Below, piece after piece: positions 10,243 through 22,057 of a DNA stretch of 64,000 bases; the stretch's first letter is position 1; each line of letters starts with the position of its first letter. Source of the stretch: Podospora pseudocomata (Eukaryota; Ascomycota; Sordariomycetes; Sordariales; Podosporaceae); the NCBI RefSeq assembly GCF_035222375.1, contig NW_026946363.1, positions 5,580,001 to 5,644,000 of the forward strand, given 5' to 3'. The position numbers and the translations under genes are program-made. The notes beneath the pieces were generated by a model that saw only the letters and a program-made list of their open reading frames with translations, searched no databases and was not told the origin of the DNA.

Positions 10243-11632
10243 ATGGCCGCCCGTCGTCGCCCGGCGCCGCATAAACTGCAGCAAACGCCTTCGAACAACA
10301 AAGATCGCGGCGACAAGGGCTTCAGTTTGCCGGCACCGTCGCCCCGCGTTATCAACGCCGCTCCGTCCCTCGAGAAGGCCGAGATGTATGGCATTGATGA
10401 CAACCGTCCGGTCTTCAGTCGCGCCATGGCGCTCGCAGGGCGCATGTTTATCGAGACCATCCCGCAATGGCTGGCCGTTGGAGCTATGCTGTCGCTGATT
10501 TTTGGCGGCTGCTGCTCCAATGTCTTTGCGCTCGAGTCAATTATCAAGGTGGAACCTGACAGTGGTATGTTTCACTTTCTGATGGGCAATTGGGCGACGG
10601 CACTAACACAGTTGCGCTGCGGCCAGGTTTCTTGTTGACTTTTGTGCAATTCATTTTTGTCGCCATCACCAGTCTCCCCTCCCAACTCGACAGCAGACGC
10701 CCACCGTTCTACCTCAAATCCAACAGAGTCCCAATTCGCCGCTGGCTCGTCAACATTGTACTGTTCTTCGCCATCAATGTTCTCAACAACCACGCCTTTA
10801 GCTATGACATTTCTGTACCGGTGCACATCATCTTGCGCTCTGGAGGCAGCATCACCACCATGCTGGCTGGGAGCTTGTACGGCAAGAGATATTCTCGGAT
10901 CCAGGTGACAGCTGTGCTCTTGCTTACTGTGGGAGTGATCACTGCCGCCTGGTCTGATTCACAGACCAAGGTATGTCGGCACGGTTTATCGGCGTCCTAT
11001 GGACATGAACATGAAGCTAATGTGTGATGTAGGGAACTACGAGTAGTGGATCTGCCGGGACTACGAGCTTTGTAACTGGCCTCACCATCCTGTTCGTCGC
11101 GCAGGTCCTCTCTGCTATCATGGGCCTCTACACCGAAGAGACATACCGCATGTACGGCCCGCAGTGGAAGGAGAACATGTTCTACTCGCATCTTCTCTCG
11201 ATCCCCTTGTTCCTGCCATTCTTGCCGTCTTTGATTAGACAGTTCATGAAGCTTGCCAACAGCCCTCCGCTGTCGCTTCCAATCCCCCCGCCGGAGGACT
11301 ATCCTAACTTTTCACCCAGCCTGCAACGGCTTGTCGAGAAGATACACATACCCAGCCAACTGTTCTACCTCACGCTCAACGTCTTGACGCAGTATGCCTG
11401 CATTCGGGGCGTCAACCTCTTGGCTGCAGCTAGCTCGGCTCTGACAGTGACAATTGTTCTCAACATTCGCAAGTTGATCAGTCTGTTGTTGAGTATATGG
11501 CTCTTTGGAAACCGGCTGGCGTTTGGAACGCTGATAGGAGCCTGTATTGTATTTTTCGCAGGAGGACTGTACTCTTTGGACGGAAAGCGGAAGCCGCCTA
11601 GCAGGAGGGGCACCGCGCCGACCAAATCTTGA
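10243..11632 (+). CDS. yea4: UDP-N-acetylglucosamine transporter (YEA4-like, UAA family)
   Basis: Three exons (10243-10564, 10627-10970, 11033-11632; both introns 62 nt) give 421 residues. The protein is a multi-pass nucleotide-sugar transporter. Membrane segments include IPQWLAVGAMLSLIFGGCC, LLTFVQFIFVAITSL, WLVNIVLFFAINVLNN, VTAVLLLTVGVITAAW and further helices to LIGACIVFFAGGLYSL. Between them lie the conserved SYDISVPVHIILRSGG and GSLYGKRYS segments typical of YEA4. In this family the protein carries UDP-GlcNAc into the ER/Golgi lumen for glycan and chitin-related synthesis. The hydrophilic N-terminus (about 60 residues) and the basic C-terminal tail (GKRKPPSRRG) are expected to face the cytosol. 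HUT1 is a related UDP-galactose branch, but the motifs fit YEA4 better. The start is the first ATG in frame. Confidence 0.9.
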
Positions 11633-12486
11633 GGAGCTGCTTTGTGAGCAAGCCCCAGTTGTAGATATTACCTGATACAAACATGGTAGGCCCCATATAG
11701 GGCCGAGATTTCCACTTGTTCACCTTCCCAGTTGGGCACAACAGCCACCACTTAGCATTCTTGGTTGGATGCCATGTGAATGATACCGAGAAACAACATT
11801 TGTTTCGGGCCGGTGCTTGTGAGCATGAGTCCGCCCGGAAGGCGCCGTGCCCCTTCTCCCAGTGGGACCCTGAACGTTCCAATCCAGGGGTTCCCGCGGC
11901 GGCTGGGGTCGGTATGCATGCTTGCTAAGCCGCTAGAACAAAGAGCTTCTTAGCTGAGCTTGGCAGGCGATTAGCGCCTCGCCCTGGTACGTCATGCCTT
12001 GCCTTATCGCTAAAACGATAGGTGAAAAGTGTCAGAGCCCAAGAATGGAGAGGGACTTCGTTGAGGGGGCGGTGACTCAACCAAGACATTGGTCCTGATG
12101 GGCGCCTGTATATATTATCCAACCAACGGCTGGAGCTGAGCACTCAAGAAGCTGTTTTGGATTTGGAAAAACGGCCACTCAAAAGTCAGTCAAGAGTGTG
12201 CGAGATCTCATTATCTTTGTGGTTTCTACCCCTCCTTTTTGCCCACGATCAGCCTCAACGATGTGCCGTAAGTTTGTCTCTACATTTGCTACCTAGGAAT
12301 GCTTCTTACCACGCCTCGCTGTTGCTCTGGGCTCTGTCAATCCTGCGTTTGCCAACCGCTCAAAATGCCAACTTGAGTGTGACCTGTCTACGCGCGTGGA
12401 ACAGCTGGTTAATGCAGTGAACAGAACACTCATTCTCGCATGACCCGTCGTCAAACTCGACGTCGCCCAGGTTTGCAGCAACACAA
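11633..12486. other. Intergenic region, YEA4 3' end to AMP deaminase leader
   Basis: These 854 bases lie between two plus-strand genes. Nothing coding is supported. A GTAAGT at 12268 could be a leader intron donor, but I cannot fix its acceptor. Confidence 0.45.
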
Positions 12487-15400
12487 ATGCCGACCAACGA
12501 TTCGGACGACGAGGAGTACACCCGGCACGGACAGAGTGACACAGAATCCGACGGTTTGCTCGAACAACACGAACATGGCCGCTCTCACGGGGCACCCGAT
12601 TCACTTGCCCAAAGTCCTGGTTCGGATGGCCACGTCCGCAGGGCGGATGATGCAGAGCTCGAGGAGGGCATGCTTCCCCGAGACATGCCCCATAAGACCG
12701 CCTTTTTCGACCTCGTTGCCGAACGCCAAATGACACAGTCAGAGGCCAAACTGTTCTACCAGCGAAGCCAGACGGACAGCCGCACCATGCAGACGCAAAC
12801 ACAGACCCAGTTCTCCCCTCAGGGAAGCCCATTGCTTTCTTCGGGGACGTCTCACACCTTGGGCAATATCGATGCCGCGCTGGGCCAGAACCCCCCGCAC
12901 AACGCCAGCGGGATCAGGCTTTCAGACCTCGACCCGGCGATCCTGCCCGAATCTGGATATGAGCCTCCCCTCAGCGCAGCGAGGCGCGATCCGAGTCACT
13001 TTGGCTTGAGCAGCCTTCCAAGCCGCGGTAGCTTCACCAATCTCAACAACGCCGCGGGCGCTCCCGGGAATCAAATCGATCCAGCGGTTCAGCAGCAGAT
13101 GCTCCTTAACACGGGCGCTGTTGCGGGTATCGGAAGCAGCACCTACATGGACGCGGACCCTCAGATCACAGCGGAATTGAGCACGATATTCCAAAGGATT
13201 CAGAACATTTTGAATATTCGTCACAGATACATCAGCCTATCTAATCAAGGCCCCGAGGACAATCCCAAAGATGACCCTAGCTGGCCCATCTACCCGCCGC
13301 CCCCAGAGCCAGCGTGGAGCGAGGAGAGAGACAAGGCTGGCCGGAGCACAAAGGCTCAGAACAGCGCCTACAACAGCATGGCTAATAGCATGGTTCTGAG
13401 CATGGACAAAGATAAGCAGCGTTCCAGCGACCAATCTTTCGATATTCCCGACACTCCCCAAAAGCCATATAGGAGTAAGCGGAAGCCCGGGCAGGATATT
13501 GGCGAGGATTTCGACATGGATGACTTGCTACCCCTCCCGGGTCCGAGCGAGATGACATACCGACTTGATGACAACGGCGTCTACCAGGTGTATGAGACCG
13601 AGGAGGCGAGCAAAGCAAATTCGCCTGTCATCAAGGTGCCTACCATCAAAGAGTACTACCTTGATCTCGACGAGATTTCGAGCGTGTCATCGGACGGACC
13701 CAGCAAGAGCTTTGCCTTCCGGCGGTTGCAATATCTGGAGGGCAAGTTCAACCTCTATCAGCTGTTGAACGAGTACCAGGAGACCGCCGACAGCAAAAAG
13801 GTGCCTCACCGTGACTTTTACAACGTCAGAAAGGTGGACACGCACGTTCACCACTCTGCTTGTATGAACCAGAAGCATCTGCTGCGGTTCATCAAGAGCA
13901 AAATGAAGAAGTTTCCGGACGAGATCGTTTTGTACAGAGATGGCAAGCATTTGACACTGGCGGAGGTGTTTGAAAGTATCAACCTCACGGCCTATGATTT
14001 GAGTATCGACACGCTGGACATGCACGCCCACAAGGACTCCTTCCACCGGTTCGACAAGTTCAACCTCAAGTACAACCCTATTGGCGAATCTCGACTGCGT
14101 ACCATTTTCTTGAAGACGGACAACTTTATCAATGGTCGTTACCTGGCTGAAATCACCAAAGAGGTCATCTCTGATTTGGAGTCGAGCAAGTACCAGATGG
14201 TGGAATGGCGCATTTCCATCTACGGACGGTCGCTTGACGAGTGGGACAAACTTGCGGCTTGGGTTATTGACAACAAGCTCTTCTCTCACAATGTCCGGTG
14301 GCTCATTCAGATCCCTCGCCTGTATGATGTGTACAAGGCTAGCGATTTGATGGGTAATTTCGAACAAGTGGTTGTGAATATCTTCCGGCCTCTGTTTGAA
14401 GTCACAAAAGACCCAAATAGTCACCCCAAACTCCACGTCTTCCTGCAAAGAGTCATTGGATTCGATAGTGTCGATGACGAAAGCAAGGTCGAGAGGAGGT
14501 TATTCAAGAAGTTTCCAGTCCCTCGGGTGTGGGATAGCAAGCAGAATCCTCCTTACAGCTACTGGATCTACTATCTGTTCGCCAACATGACCTCGCTGAA
14601 CGTCTGGCGCAAGAGGCGGGGCTTCAACACCTTTGTTCTCCGACCGCACTGCGGGGAAGCAGGTGACAGCGAGCATCTTGCTGCCGCTGCCCTCTGTTGC
14701 CACAGCATCAGTCACGGACTGCTTCTCCGGAAGGTTCCCTTGCTGCAGTACATTTTCTATCTCGAACAGATCGGCATCGCCATGTCGCCCCTCAGCAACA
14801 ACGCCTTGTTCTTGGCCTACGAAAGGAACCCCTTCTACCAGTACTTCAAACGTGGATTGAACGTGTCGTTGTCAACCGACGACCCGCTTCAGTTTGCCTT
14901 TACCAAGGAACCGTTGATTGAGGAGTACGCTGTCGCGGCGCAGATTTACAAGCTGAGCCCGGTCGATATGTGCGAGCTGGCTAAGAACTCTGTCAAGCAG
15001 AGCGGCTACGAGTACTCGGTGAAGCAGCAGTGGTTAGGGCCCAACTTCAACATTCCGGGTGCTGGGGGCAACATGGTGAAGACCAACGTACCTGATAGAA
15101 GAGAGGAGTTCCGGTACCGCACTCTAATGGAGGAGCGCAGAATGTGAGTTTTGTGCCTTGTTTGGATGCTCAAAGTTTGTGTTGAGACTGACCTGTTGCT
15201 GCCAGGGTGGAGAGATACACATCGATCGCTGACAATGCGGCTGCTGTGGATGCCGCCGCGCAGAGCGTGGCGTCCCTTGCAATGTCCTCCAAGAATACTG
15301 TCACGGCGGATTCCAAGCAACAGAGCCATGCGCCATCTCCCGCCTCGCAAGTTCAGGGCCCGAACATTATTGGCAAGTCCGCCAGGGTTGAGACCGGTAG

Positions 15401-15635
15401 CCCGGCAGTTAGCGCACAATCCCAGGTCTTTTCAAGCCCAGTAACGGCTTCCCCATTGACGGTTTCCGGCTCGGAGGAACACATTTCAGGCCATGAGCCG
15501 AGATACTTCCCGGGAGTTGTTTCGCGGAGGCGGCGGGATAGCACAAGGCAGAGCTCGATGCATGAGAGTGACGACGCTGCGCTGCGGAAAGTGTCTTCCA
15601 AGAGAGATGCTTCCAAGGAGGGGCGCGGTAACTAG
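12487..15635 (+). CDS. amd1: AMP deaminase
   Basis: Two exons (12487-15143 and 15206-15635, 62-nt intron) give 1028 residues. The enzyme converts AMP to IMP and ammonia in the purine nucleotide cycle. Residues 1 to about 440 are a poorly conserved, partly disordered regulatory region. The catalytic barrel then shows the zinc-binding VDTHVHHSA (His453, His455), FNLKYNPIGESRLR, HCGEAGD (His721) and the family signature SLSTDDPLQF (Ser794 to Phe803, with Asp798 and Asp799). All expected catalytic residues are present. The intron splits Met886: the exon ends AT|GTGAGT, so an unspliced transcript would stop at once after a complete catalytic domain. Exon 2 codes a 142-residue Ser-rich tail (ending SKRDASKEGRGN). 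The start at 12487 is the first in-frame ATG of the long frame. Confidence 0.97.
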
Positions 15636-16759
15636 GGAAATTTTCGAGCTTGGCTTGGGGAACCATCTGGATAAACATTAAGAAAGGTCTGGAGAGATAG
15701 AGAATTTGATGAATCTCAAAGCAACGGTCCGATCATGTTTGGACCGTGTTTACATCGTCCGTGTTCAGGGGCGACCGTTCACCCCCTTTTTTCCAAAGGG
15801 TTCCAGACCCGTGGAAGAGCACGTGGCGCTCCGTTTAAATGCCCCCACCCACTTTCAGCAGATGGGATCGACGGCCAGCTGCCAGGCAGGGACTGACAGT
15901 GCGTTATCTAAGGCTGACTGCCAGGTTGTACAGAGACAGGAAAGAGAAGGCTGCCCGGGCGGACTCCTGCACATGTATGTGTTAATTGAATTCTGCTATG
16001 AGACGTCAGCTTTTCACTCGTCCTAGACAAACCTAGACCTTGTGCATACCTATCTACAGAATTGCGTTTTTAACGTTGCGCCTTCTTGCAGGCACATCTT
16101 CAACTCCTGTCCAGTCTAGCCTTTGAAACATATTGGGAATAGCCCGGCCAATTTCCCCCGGTCCGCCGAGCGATAGCTTCTGGGTCCCCATTCATTCAAT
16201 CATCTCTCGACCACCTCCTTTTGCATGTTATTATTTTCGTAACCAACTTCTCCGACTTTTTTTGACTATCCCAGGACGACAAGAGGGAGAGATTGAGGGA
16301 GAAAGGTTTGGACGAAGAAGAAGCACCACCACCGGCAGAAGAGCGAGCCATTTGTGGGCAAAAGACCACACGCTCGCGCCTTTTCGGTCCACTTTCCGGG
16401 GCAACGCCCACGTTTGTCCACTTTCCCATTCGCATTCGATTCGTCCGCCTGTTGCAACAGTCCAGCGTTCTCTCTGGAAGCGCCAAGTCCACTGGCTTCG
16501 GCTACAGCCCAACGTCAACAGTCAACAGTCAAGGAAAAACCAGCCAGCAGAGGGAAATCTACTGTTGCATCAACCTTTCCCCGCGCGCGCGCAGTGCCCT
16601 TCGCCGCCTGTGACGACAACAACCCATTTTCCAACAACGCCGTGAACCCCTTTCCGAATGCTTCGTACCATTGACCATCTCGACCGATAGCGCGCGGCAC
16701 CCCGCTCCCCCCCCCCCTTAACGATCGATCCAGCTCGAGTTACAAAGACTGCGGCAGCA
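15636..16759. other. Intergenic region and probable SLA1 leader
   Basis: This 1.1 kb separates two plus-strand genes. The part from about 16190 onward is pyrimidine-rich, with many CAAC/CCTTT runs and a run of ten C just before the SLA1 ATG. Several short open frames occur here but none resembles a protein. It is best read as promoter plus long 5' leader. Confidence 0.5.
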
Positions 16760-19700
16760 ATGGGGTTCCTTGGTGTGTACAAGGCCCTGTACGACTACAC
16801 TCCCCAGGCGGAGGGGGAACTATCAATCACCGAGGGCGACGTTCTGTATGTGTTGGAAAAGAGCACGGATGATGACTGGTGGAAGGCCAAGAAGAAGGCT
16901 ACGGCCGAGGATGAGGATGAGCCGGTTGGCTTGATCCCGAATAACTACATCGAGGAGGTATGTCACGTCAGAGCATTGGAGGGTACTTGGCCATTCTTTG
17001 GTCTCGCTGATACGAGGTGTACAATGGCTGCAGGTAAAACCGGAAAGCAAGGCTCGCGCGCTGTATGAATACACCAGGCAAACCGACGAGGAGCTGTCCT
17101 TCCCCGAGGAGGCCCAGCTCGACGTTTACGATACTACTGACCCGGATTGGATTTTGGTAGGGTACCAAGGAGATTTCGGGTTCGCGCCGGCCAACTACAT
17201 TGAGATTGCGGCTGGTGGACAAAAGCAGGAGGAGGCCGCACCGTCCATCCTAACTCCGCCTCCGCTTCCCGTCAGGACGCCGAGCGATGCCGCGCCCAGC
17301 CCCGCCCTTCCCCCGAGACCCCCATCGGAGCCGGCCAGCCCGGCTTCGCCTCCTGTCGCGCCGAACCCAGCCAGCATGATTGCGGGTATGATGGCTGCTC
17401 GGGGAGGTCATACCCCCGCGCCATTGGACCTCCAGCCATCTGGACAACGGCATGTTGCTGAAGAAGAAGAAGAAGAACAAGAGGTCAAATCGCCACCTCT
17501 TCCGACCCGGCCGCGTGGTGATTCTCAGGCCTCGGAGCCTGCCCGCTCGGCGCCTGCTTCGGGCGGTCTGAAGACACACGGGTTCCGTGACAGTGATCGC
17601 ATCGACCGCTATAGCGACTCTGTTCCTCAGACTCCAAACACGGCACCACTCACCCCTGGCGACTTTCACATGTATAACATTAATGAAATGGTCTCGGTGA
17701 TGGGCAAGAAGAAGAAGATGCCTACTACTCTGGGCATCAACCTTCGGACTGGCATTATCTTGATTGCTCCCGAACATGCTTCGGACGGCCCATCGCAGGA
17801 GTGGACGGCGAACTTGATGACGCATTATTCTCGGGAAGGCAAGCACGTCTTTATGGAGCTGGTCAAACCAAGCAAGAGCATCGACTTTCATGCGGGCGCA
17901 AAGGACACCGCAGAAGAGATTGTTGCGATGCTTGGGGAGCTGGCCGGGGCCGTGCGTGCTGAGGGACTGATGGAGATTGTCAAGGCCACCAAGGGGAGCA
18001 AGGTGCCTCAGCAGAAGACTGGCGTTGTTTTGTACGATTTCTTGGCCCAGGGCGAGGACGAGGTTACGGTTGGGATTGGTGATGAGGTTATCATCTTGGA
18101 CGACACCAAGAGCGAGGAGTGGTGGATGGTCCGCAGGGTTAAGAACCAGTTGGAAGGCGTCGTTCCGAGCAGCTACATTGAAGTCACCGGCATTCTCGAC
18201 ACTCCGGTTCCGACATCGGCTTCCGGTATCAACGCGGGCCGGTCGACCATCGAGCAGAACCGGCTGGAGGAGGCGAGATTGACGAAGGAGGCGCTCAAGG
18301 CGGCGAAGCGGGAGGAGAGAAAGGAAAGGGAGGGGAGAAGTTCAGAGGTAGGCCCTGGATTGCGTTTGCCCGAGCGAAGTAGTAGTTTGTCTCAGGCCAG
18401 AAATGGTAACACTGTGGGACAACAGCACTCCAGCAGACGCGAGAACGGAGCCTCGGGTTCGTCGAAATCGAAGGATGGGAGCGTCAAGTCGAGTAAGTTT
18501 CTTGTGATCTGTGGGGTTTGAAGAGCGCTCGCTGACCATCCTCTTTACTGCAAGAACCCGACCCGGCCAAGGTGCGGACGTGGACGGATCGGTCAAAGTC
18601 TTTTACCGTCGAGGCTCAGTTCCTCGGGATGAAGGATGGCAAGCTCAACTTGCACAAGGTGAACGGTGTCAGGATCGCGGTACCCATCGCCAAGATGTCG
18701 ATTACGGATCTGGAATATGTCGAGCAGATCACCGGCATCTCGCTCGACGAAGACAAGCCCCTTTCCGATCTCAAGAAGAAGGCTGCCGCCGAGAATGCTC
18801 GCAGCGGACGTTCCTCGTCTTCCAAGACCAAGGTCGGAGCGTCTATTGAGCCAAAGAAGTCCACTTACGATTGGTTCCAGTTTTTCCTGGATTGCGACAT
18901 TCAACCTCAGTCCTGCGAACGGTACTGTCAAGCGTTCGAAAGGGACTCCATGGATGAGAGCGTGTTGCCAGACGTGAATGCTACGGTGTTGAGGAAATTG
19001 GGATTCAAAGAAGGTGATATCATCAAGGTTATGCGATACCTGGATACGAAGTATGCCCGAGGCAAGGGTAGTGTTGGCGATGATGAGTCTGGTGGTGGTT
19101 TGTTCTCGGGTCCTGGGGGCGCTCTCCGAAACAACACCAGAAAGGGACGGCCAGCCCCACCAGTGGAGACTAACAACGTTGTTGATCCTAATGCCTTTAA
19201 GAAGGACGGTAGCGGTGCCGAGCCCAAGTCGGCGTCTCCCACCACTGCGACAGGACCGGCAGCTGCAGCGGCCGCTCCAAGCAAACCCGCAGGTGGATTC
19301 GATGACGATGCTTGGGATGTGAAGCCTTCCAAGACTCCCGAACCAGCTCCGGCAGCGAAGGCACCTGAACCCGCACCGGCTCCCGTTGCGGCTCCTGCGC
19401 CAGCCCCTGCTCCCGCTCCCACTCCCGCTCCCGCCCCCGCTCCCACGCCCAGTACGGCCAAGCTCACGGGCTCGATGCAGGAACTGTCATTGCTCTCTCA
19501 GCCATTAGTTCCAGAACAGGTTCAGCCTCCACCAGCTCCTCCTGCTTTGGACTTCTCGCCTGCTCCCACCGCCGCCGCAGTTGCCCCGGTTCCAGCTCCC
19601 GCGCAAGTTCCACAGCCTACCGGCGCGACCCCTGGCTTTTTTGGTGGTCTGCAAGCTCCCGTTGTCAACGGACAGCCGCTCACTCAACAGCTCCCGCAAA

Positions 19701-20522
19701 ACATTGCCCGTGCTAGACCTGTGGCACCTCAGTATACCCAGGGTCAAGGCGGTTTGATCGCTCCTCCTCCTCCGTCTCGACCACTATCAGCTCCTCAGAC
19801 GGCTCAACCCAGTCAATTCGCGCCACCACCACTCCAGCCCCAGATGACGGGCTTCCAGACACAAGTCGCGCCCCCGGGTCAGAGCCTAGCCGAGATCAGC
19901 CAGCAGCGGATGCAGCAGCAATACGCCGCCCAGATGCAAGCCCAACAGCAGCAGATGCAGCCTCAAATGACGGGGATGCAGCCCATGATGCAGCCCATGA
20001 TGACGGGTATTCCTGCTCAGCCAACAGGTTTCCAGCCTGTTCCGGCGGGGCCGTTCATGTCACAACCCACGGGCATGGCACCACCCATGCAGCCGATGCA
20101 GATGCAGCCTACCGGGTTTGGTGTTGGTGGGTTCGGACAGCCGCCGGTTCAGCAACAGCCTTTTGCTCCTGGTGGCGGGCTGCCCATGCCGTTGCAGCCT
20201 CAGCAGACGGGTATGAGTGTGCTGCAGCCGCAGATGACGGGATTGACTGGGTTTGGGACAACAGGAAGTCCAGTGGGTGGGGGGTTGGCGGCGCCGATGC
20301 AGCCTTTGATGCCGCAGAAGACGGGGCCGCCACCGCCGGTGAGATTTGGGGTGCAGCCTGATGCGAAGAAGTTGGCGCCGCAGGCTACCGGACGGAGGGC
20401 GAATTTGGCTGCAGCTAGTAAGTTTTTTTTATTTTTATTTTTATTTTTTTGAACCTAGATTACCATGAAGCGATGAAAATGCTGACGCGTTAATAGCACC
20501 GGATAATCCGTTTGGGTTTTAA
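16760..20522 (+). CDS. sla1: Actin cytoskeleton-regulatory endocytic adaptor SLA1
   Basis: Four exons (16760-16957, 17034-18492, 18555-20417, 20497-20522) give 1181 residues. Two SH3 domains occupy about 4-66 (VYKALYDYTPQAEGELSI) and 69-125 (ARALYEYTRQTDEELSF). A third is at about 396-452 (GVVLYDFLAQGEDEVTV). The SLA1 homology domain SHD1 follows at about 555-615 (VRTWTDRSKSFTVEAQFL), which in yeast binds NPFxD cargo signals. A SAM-like SHD2 is at about 655-720. The C-terminus is Pro/Ala-rich with many QxTG repeats (PQMTGF, QPTGF, PQQTGM), the sites phosphorylated by Ark1/Prk1 kinases in yeast. The 26-nt last exon adds TPDNPFGF, so the protein ends in an NPF motif. The long frame alone would miss this. 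Domain order matches SLA1 exactly. Confidence 0.96.
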
Positions 20523-22057
20523 TTGTAGTTTGTGAGGGGGTTGGAATGGGTGGTAATGTGAATAGAGGGTGGCCAGGGGGATGTACGGGATGTACGGGGG
20601 AAAGTTGGTGGGTTGAGGAGTGGTTAGAAGGGGTGGTTGTTGGAAGAGAAGGGGGCTGTTGTTTGTGTTGTATTGAGTTGTGTGGGTTGTCTCTGGCTGT
20701 GGTTGTTGTGGGCTGAAGCGATGCAACCGATTTTACTATATCTATTCTTTGCTTTTTATTATTCAATGCGTTGTTTTTCTTCGAGTAGAACTGCTTGTTG
20801 TACTGTGCCATGCAAAATATTTTGGTTCTAGTATAGCGTGCGTGGGAAAAGGGGTAAACAACAGAGAAGAAGGGGTAACTGTACGTACACCTAGGGCGAC
20901 TTCGCAGCATCAGTTGAGAGGACGATAGGGAAATATATGTTAGTAAACTTTGGGAACCGTTTTGAGAAGTCCATGGGTAGTGAGTGTGTGATTTGGGATG
21001 TGTGACCATCTTGGGAATGAGACGCCGTTTATACATTCTTTCAAGGCGCGGTTCAGCATGGCGGTGCCAGCTACCTATCTTGTCCACGTTGTGAGACCTC
21101 AACCCAAGGCAGAGATCATATGATAAGCAACATATACCTCCTTTTTCCTCTTCTCTAATTTCTCACAAGTCTAAAACATCACGTACCTCGGCATCTTGAC
21201 CTGAAGGAGGAGGCCCAGCAAGGTCATGGTCAAAGAGGTCCACATTTCAGCCCCAACCTGGTTGAGCTAGAAGCGACATCTGACCCAAGTCTCAGAATGA
21301 CGTTTACCCACCAAGTGCCCGCGTGACGGGACGGAAAGCTACCTGGTGTGGAAGTTACTTTGGCACCCCGCTGGAGGGTTGCACTTGGACACCTTGTAGA
21401 GAGTACTTGATATTGTGTGTCAGATGAGGCAAAGCAGAGGTAGAGGATACTCGGCCTGTTGATAAGATAAGAAGCTTGATCTGTGCCAAGACTGGTTCAG
21501 ATCCCCAACAAAACGCACCTCAAAGGGACTTGAGTGGTCCAGAACAGGCTGATGAACGACGACAACTGACGGTTTGCTGCAACAGCTCTCTTCCGAGTTA
21601 TCCATACGCGAATGACGACGGGGCACATGGCTGGTTGTTAACGGAACCGAGACATCACACAGCAACTGTGGGTGCTACAAGGATATCCCGACGACACTAC
21701 ACTTCGAACTGTTTCTGAAAGAAGGTGGTTGAAAAGTATAGAGGCTGCATCATCTGCCTGGAGGTAGAGAGGTGTGTGGGTGCCTGGTGACCAATAACCA
21801 CCACACCTTTTAATCAAGAAGCTTCTCCGAACGAACGGCAACAGCCGCCTGATTTGGCCTTCTCCTTTCCAACCACCACCAACCCTTTGTCGAGGTTGGT
21901 GTCTACGAACGGAATACACCTAGTCTTTGATCGACACAAAACCTATAACTTCATCAAGCACCATCGACACAAAACCTATAACTTCATCAAGCACCATCGA
22001 CAAAACCGCCCCTACCTAGATAGCATCAGCAACGCCTGCTTCAAACAACCGCCCAGC
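20523..22057. other. Intergenic region, SLA1 3' end to TLC gene
   Basis: These 1.5 kb contain no supported gene. The first 400 bases are G/T-rich on the plus strand. Open minus-strand frames there reflect low-complexity CAA/CCA codons. A 33-bp tandem duplication lies near the right end. Confidence 0.5.
21931..21996. repeat. Perfect 33-bp tandem duplication in the TLC gene leader
   Basis: Two identical 33-bp units (21931-21963 and 21964-21996) are followed by a partial third copy (TCGACA). They start with TCGACACAAAACC. They lie 60-130 bases before the ATG at 22058, and no upstream in-frame ATG exists, so they are probably untranslated. Confidence 0.95.

Noticed and set aside
20455-21102. Minus-strand open frame of 215 codons after SLA1
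   Set aside because: The Thr/Pro/His/Gln content reflects G/T-rich simple sequence on the plus strand. No domain is visible.
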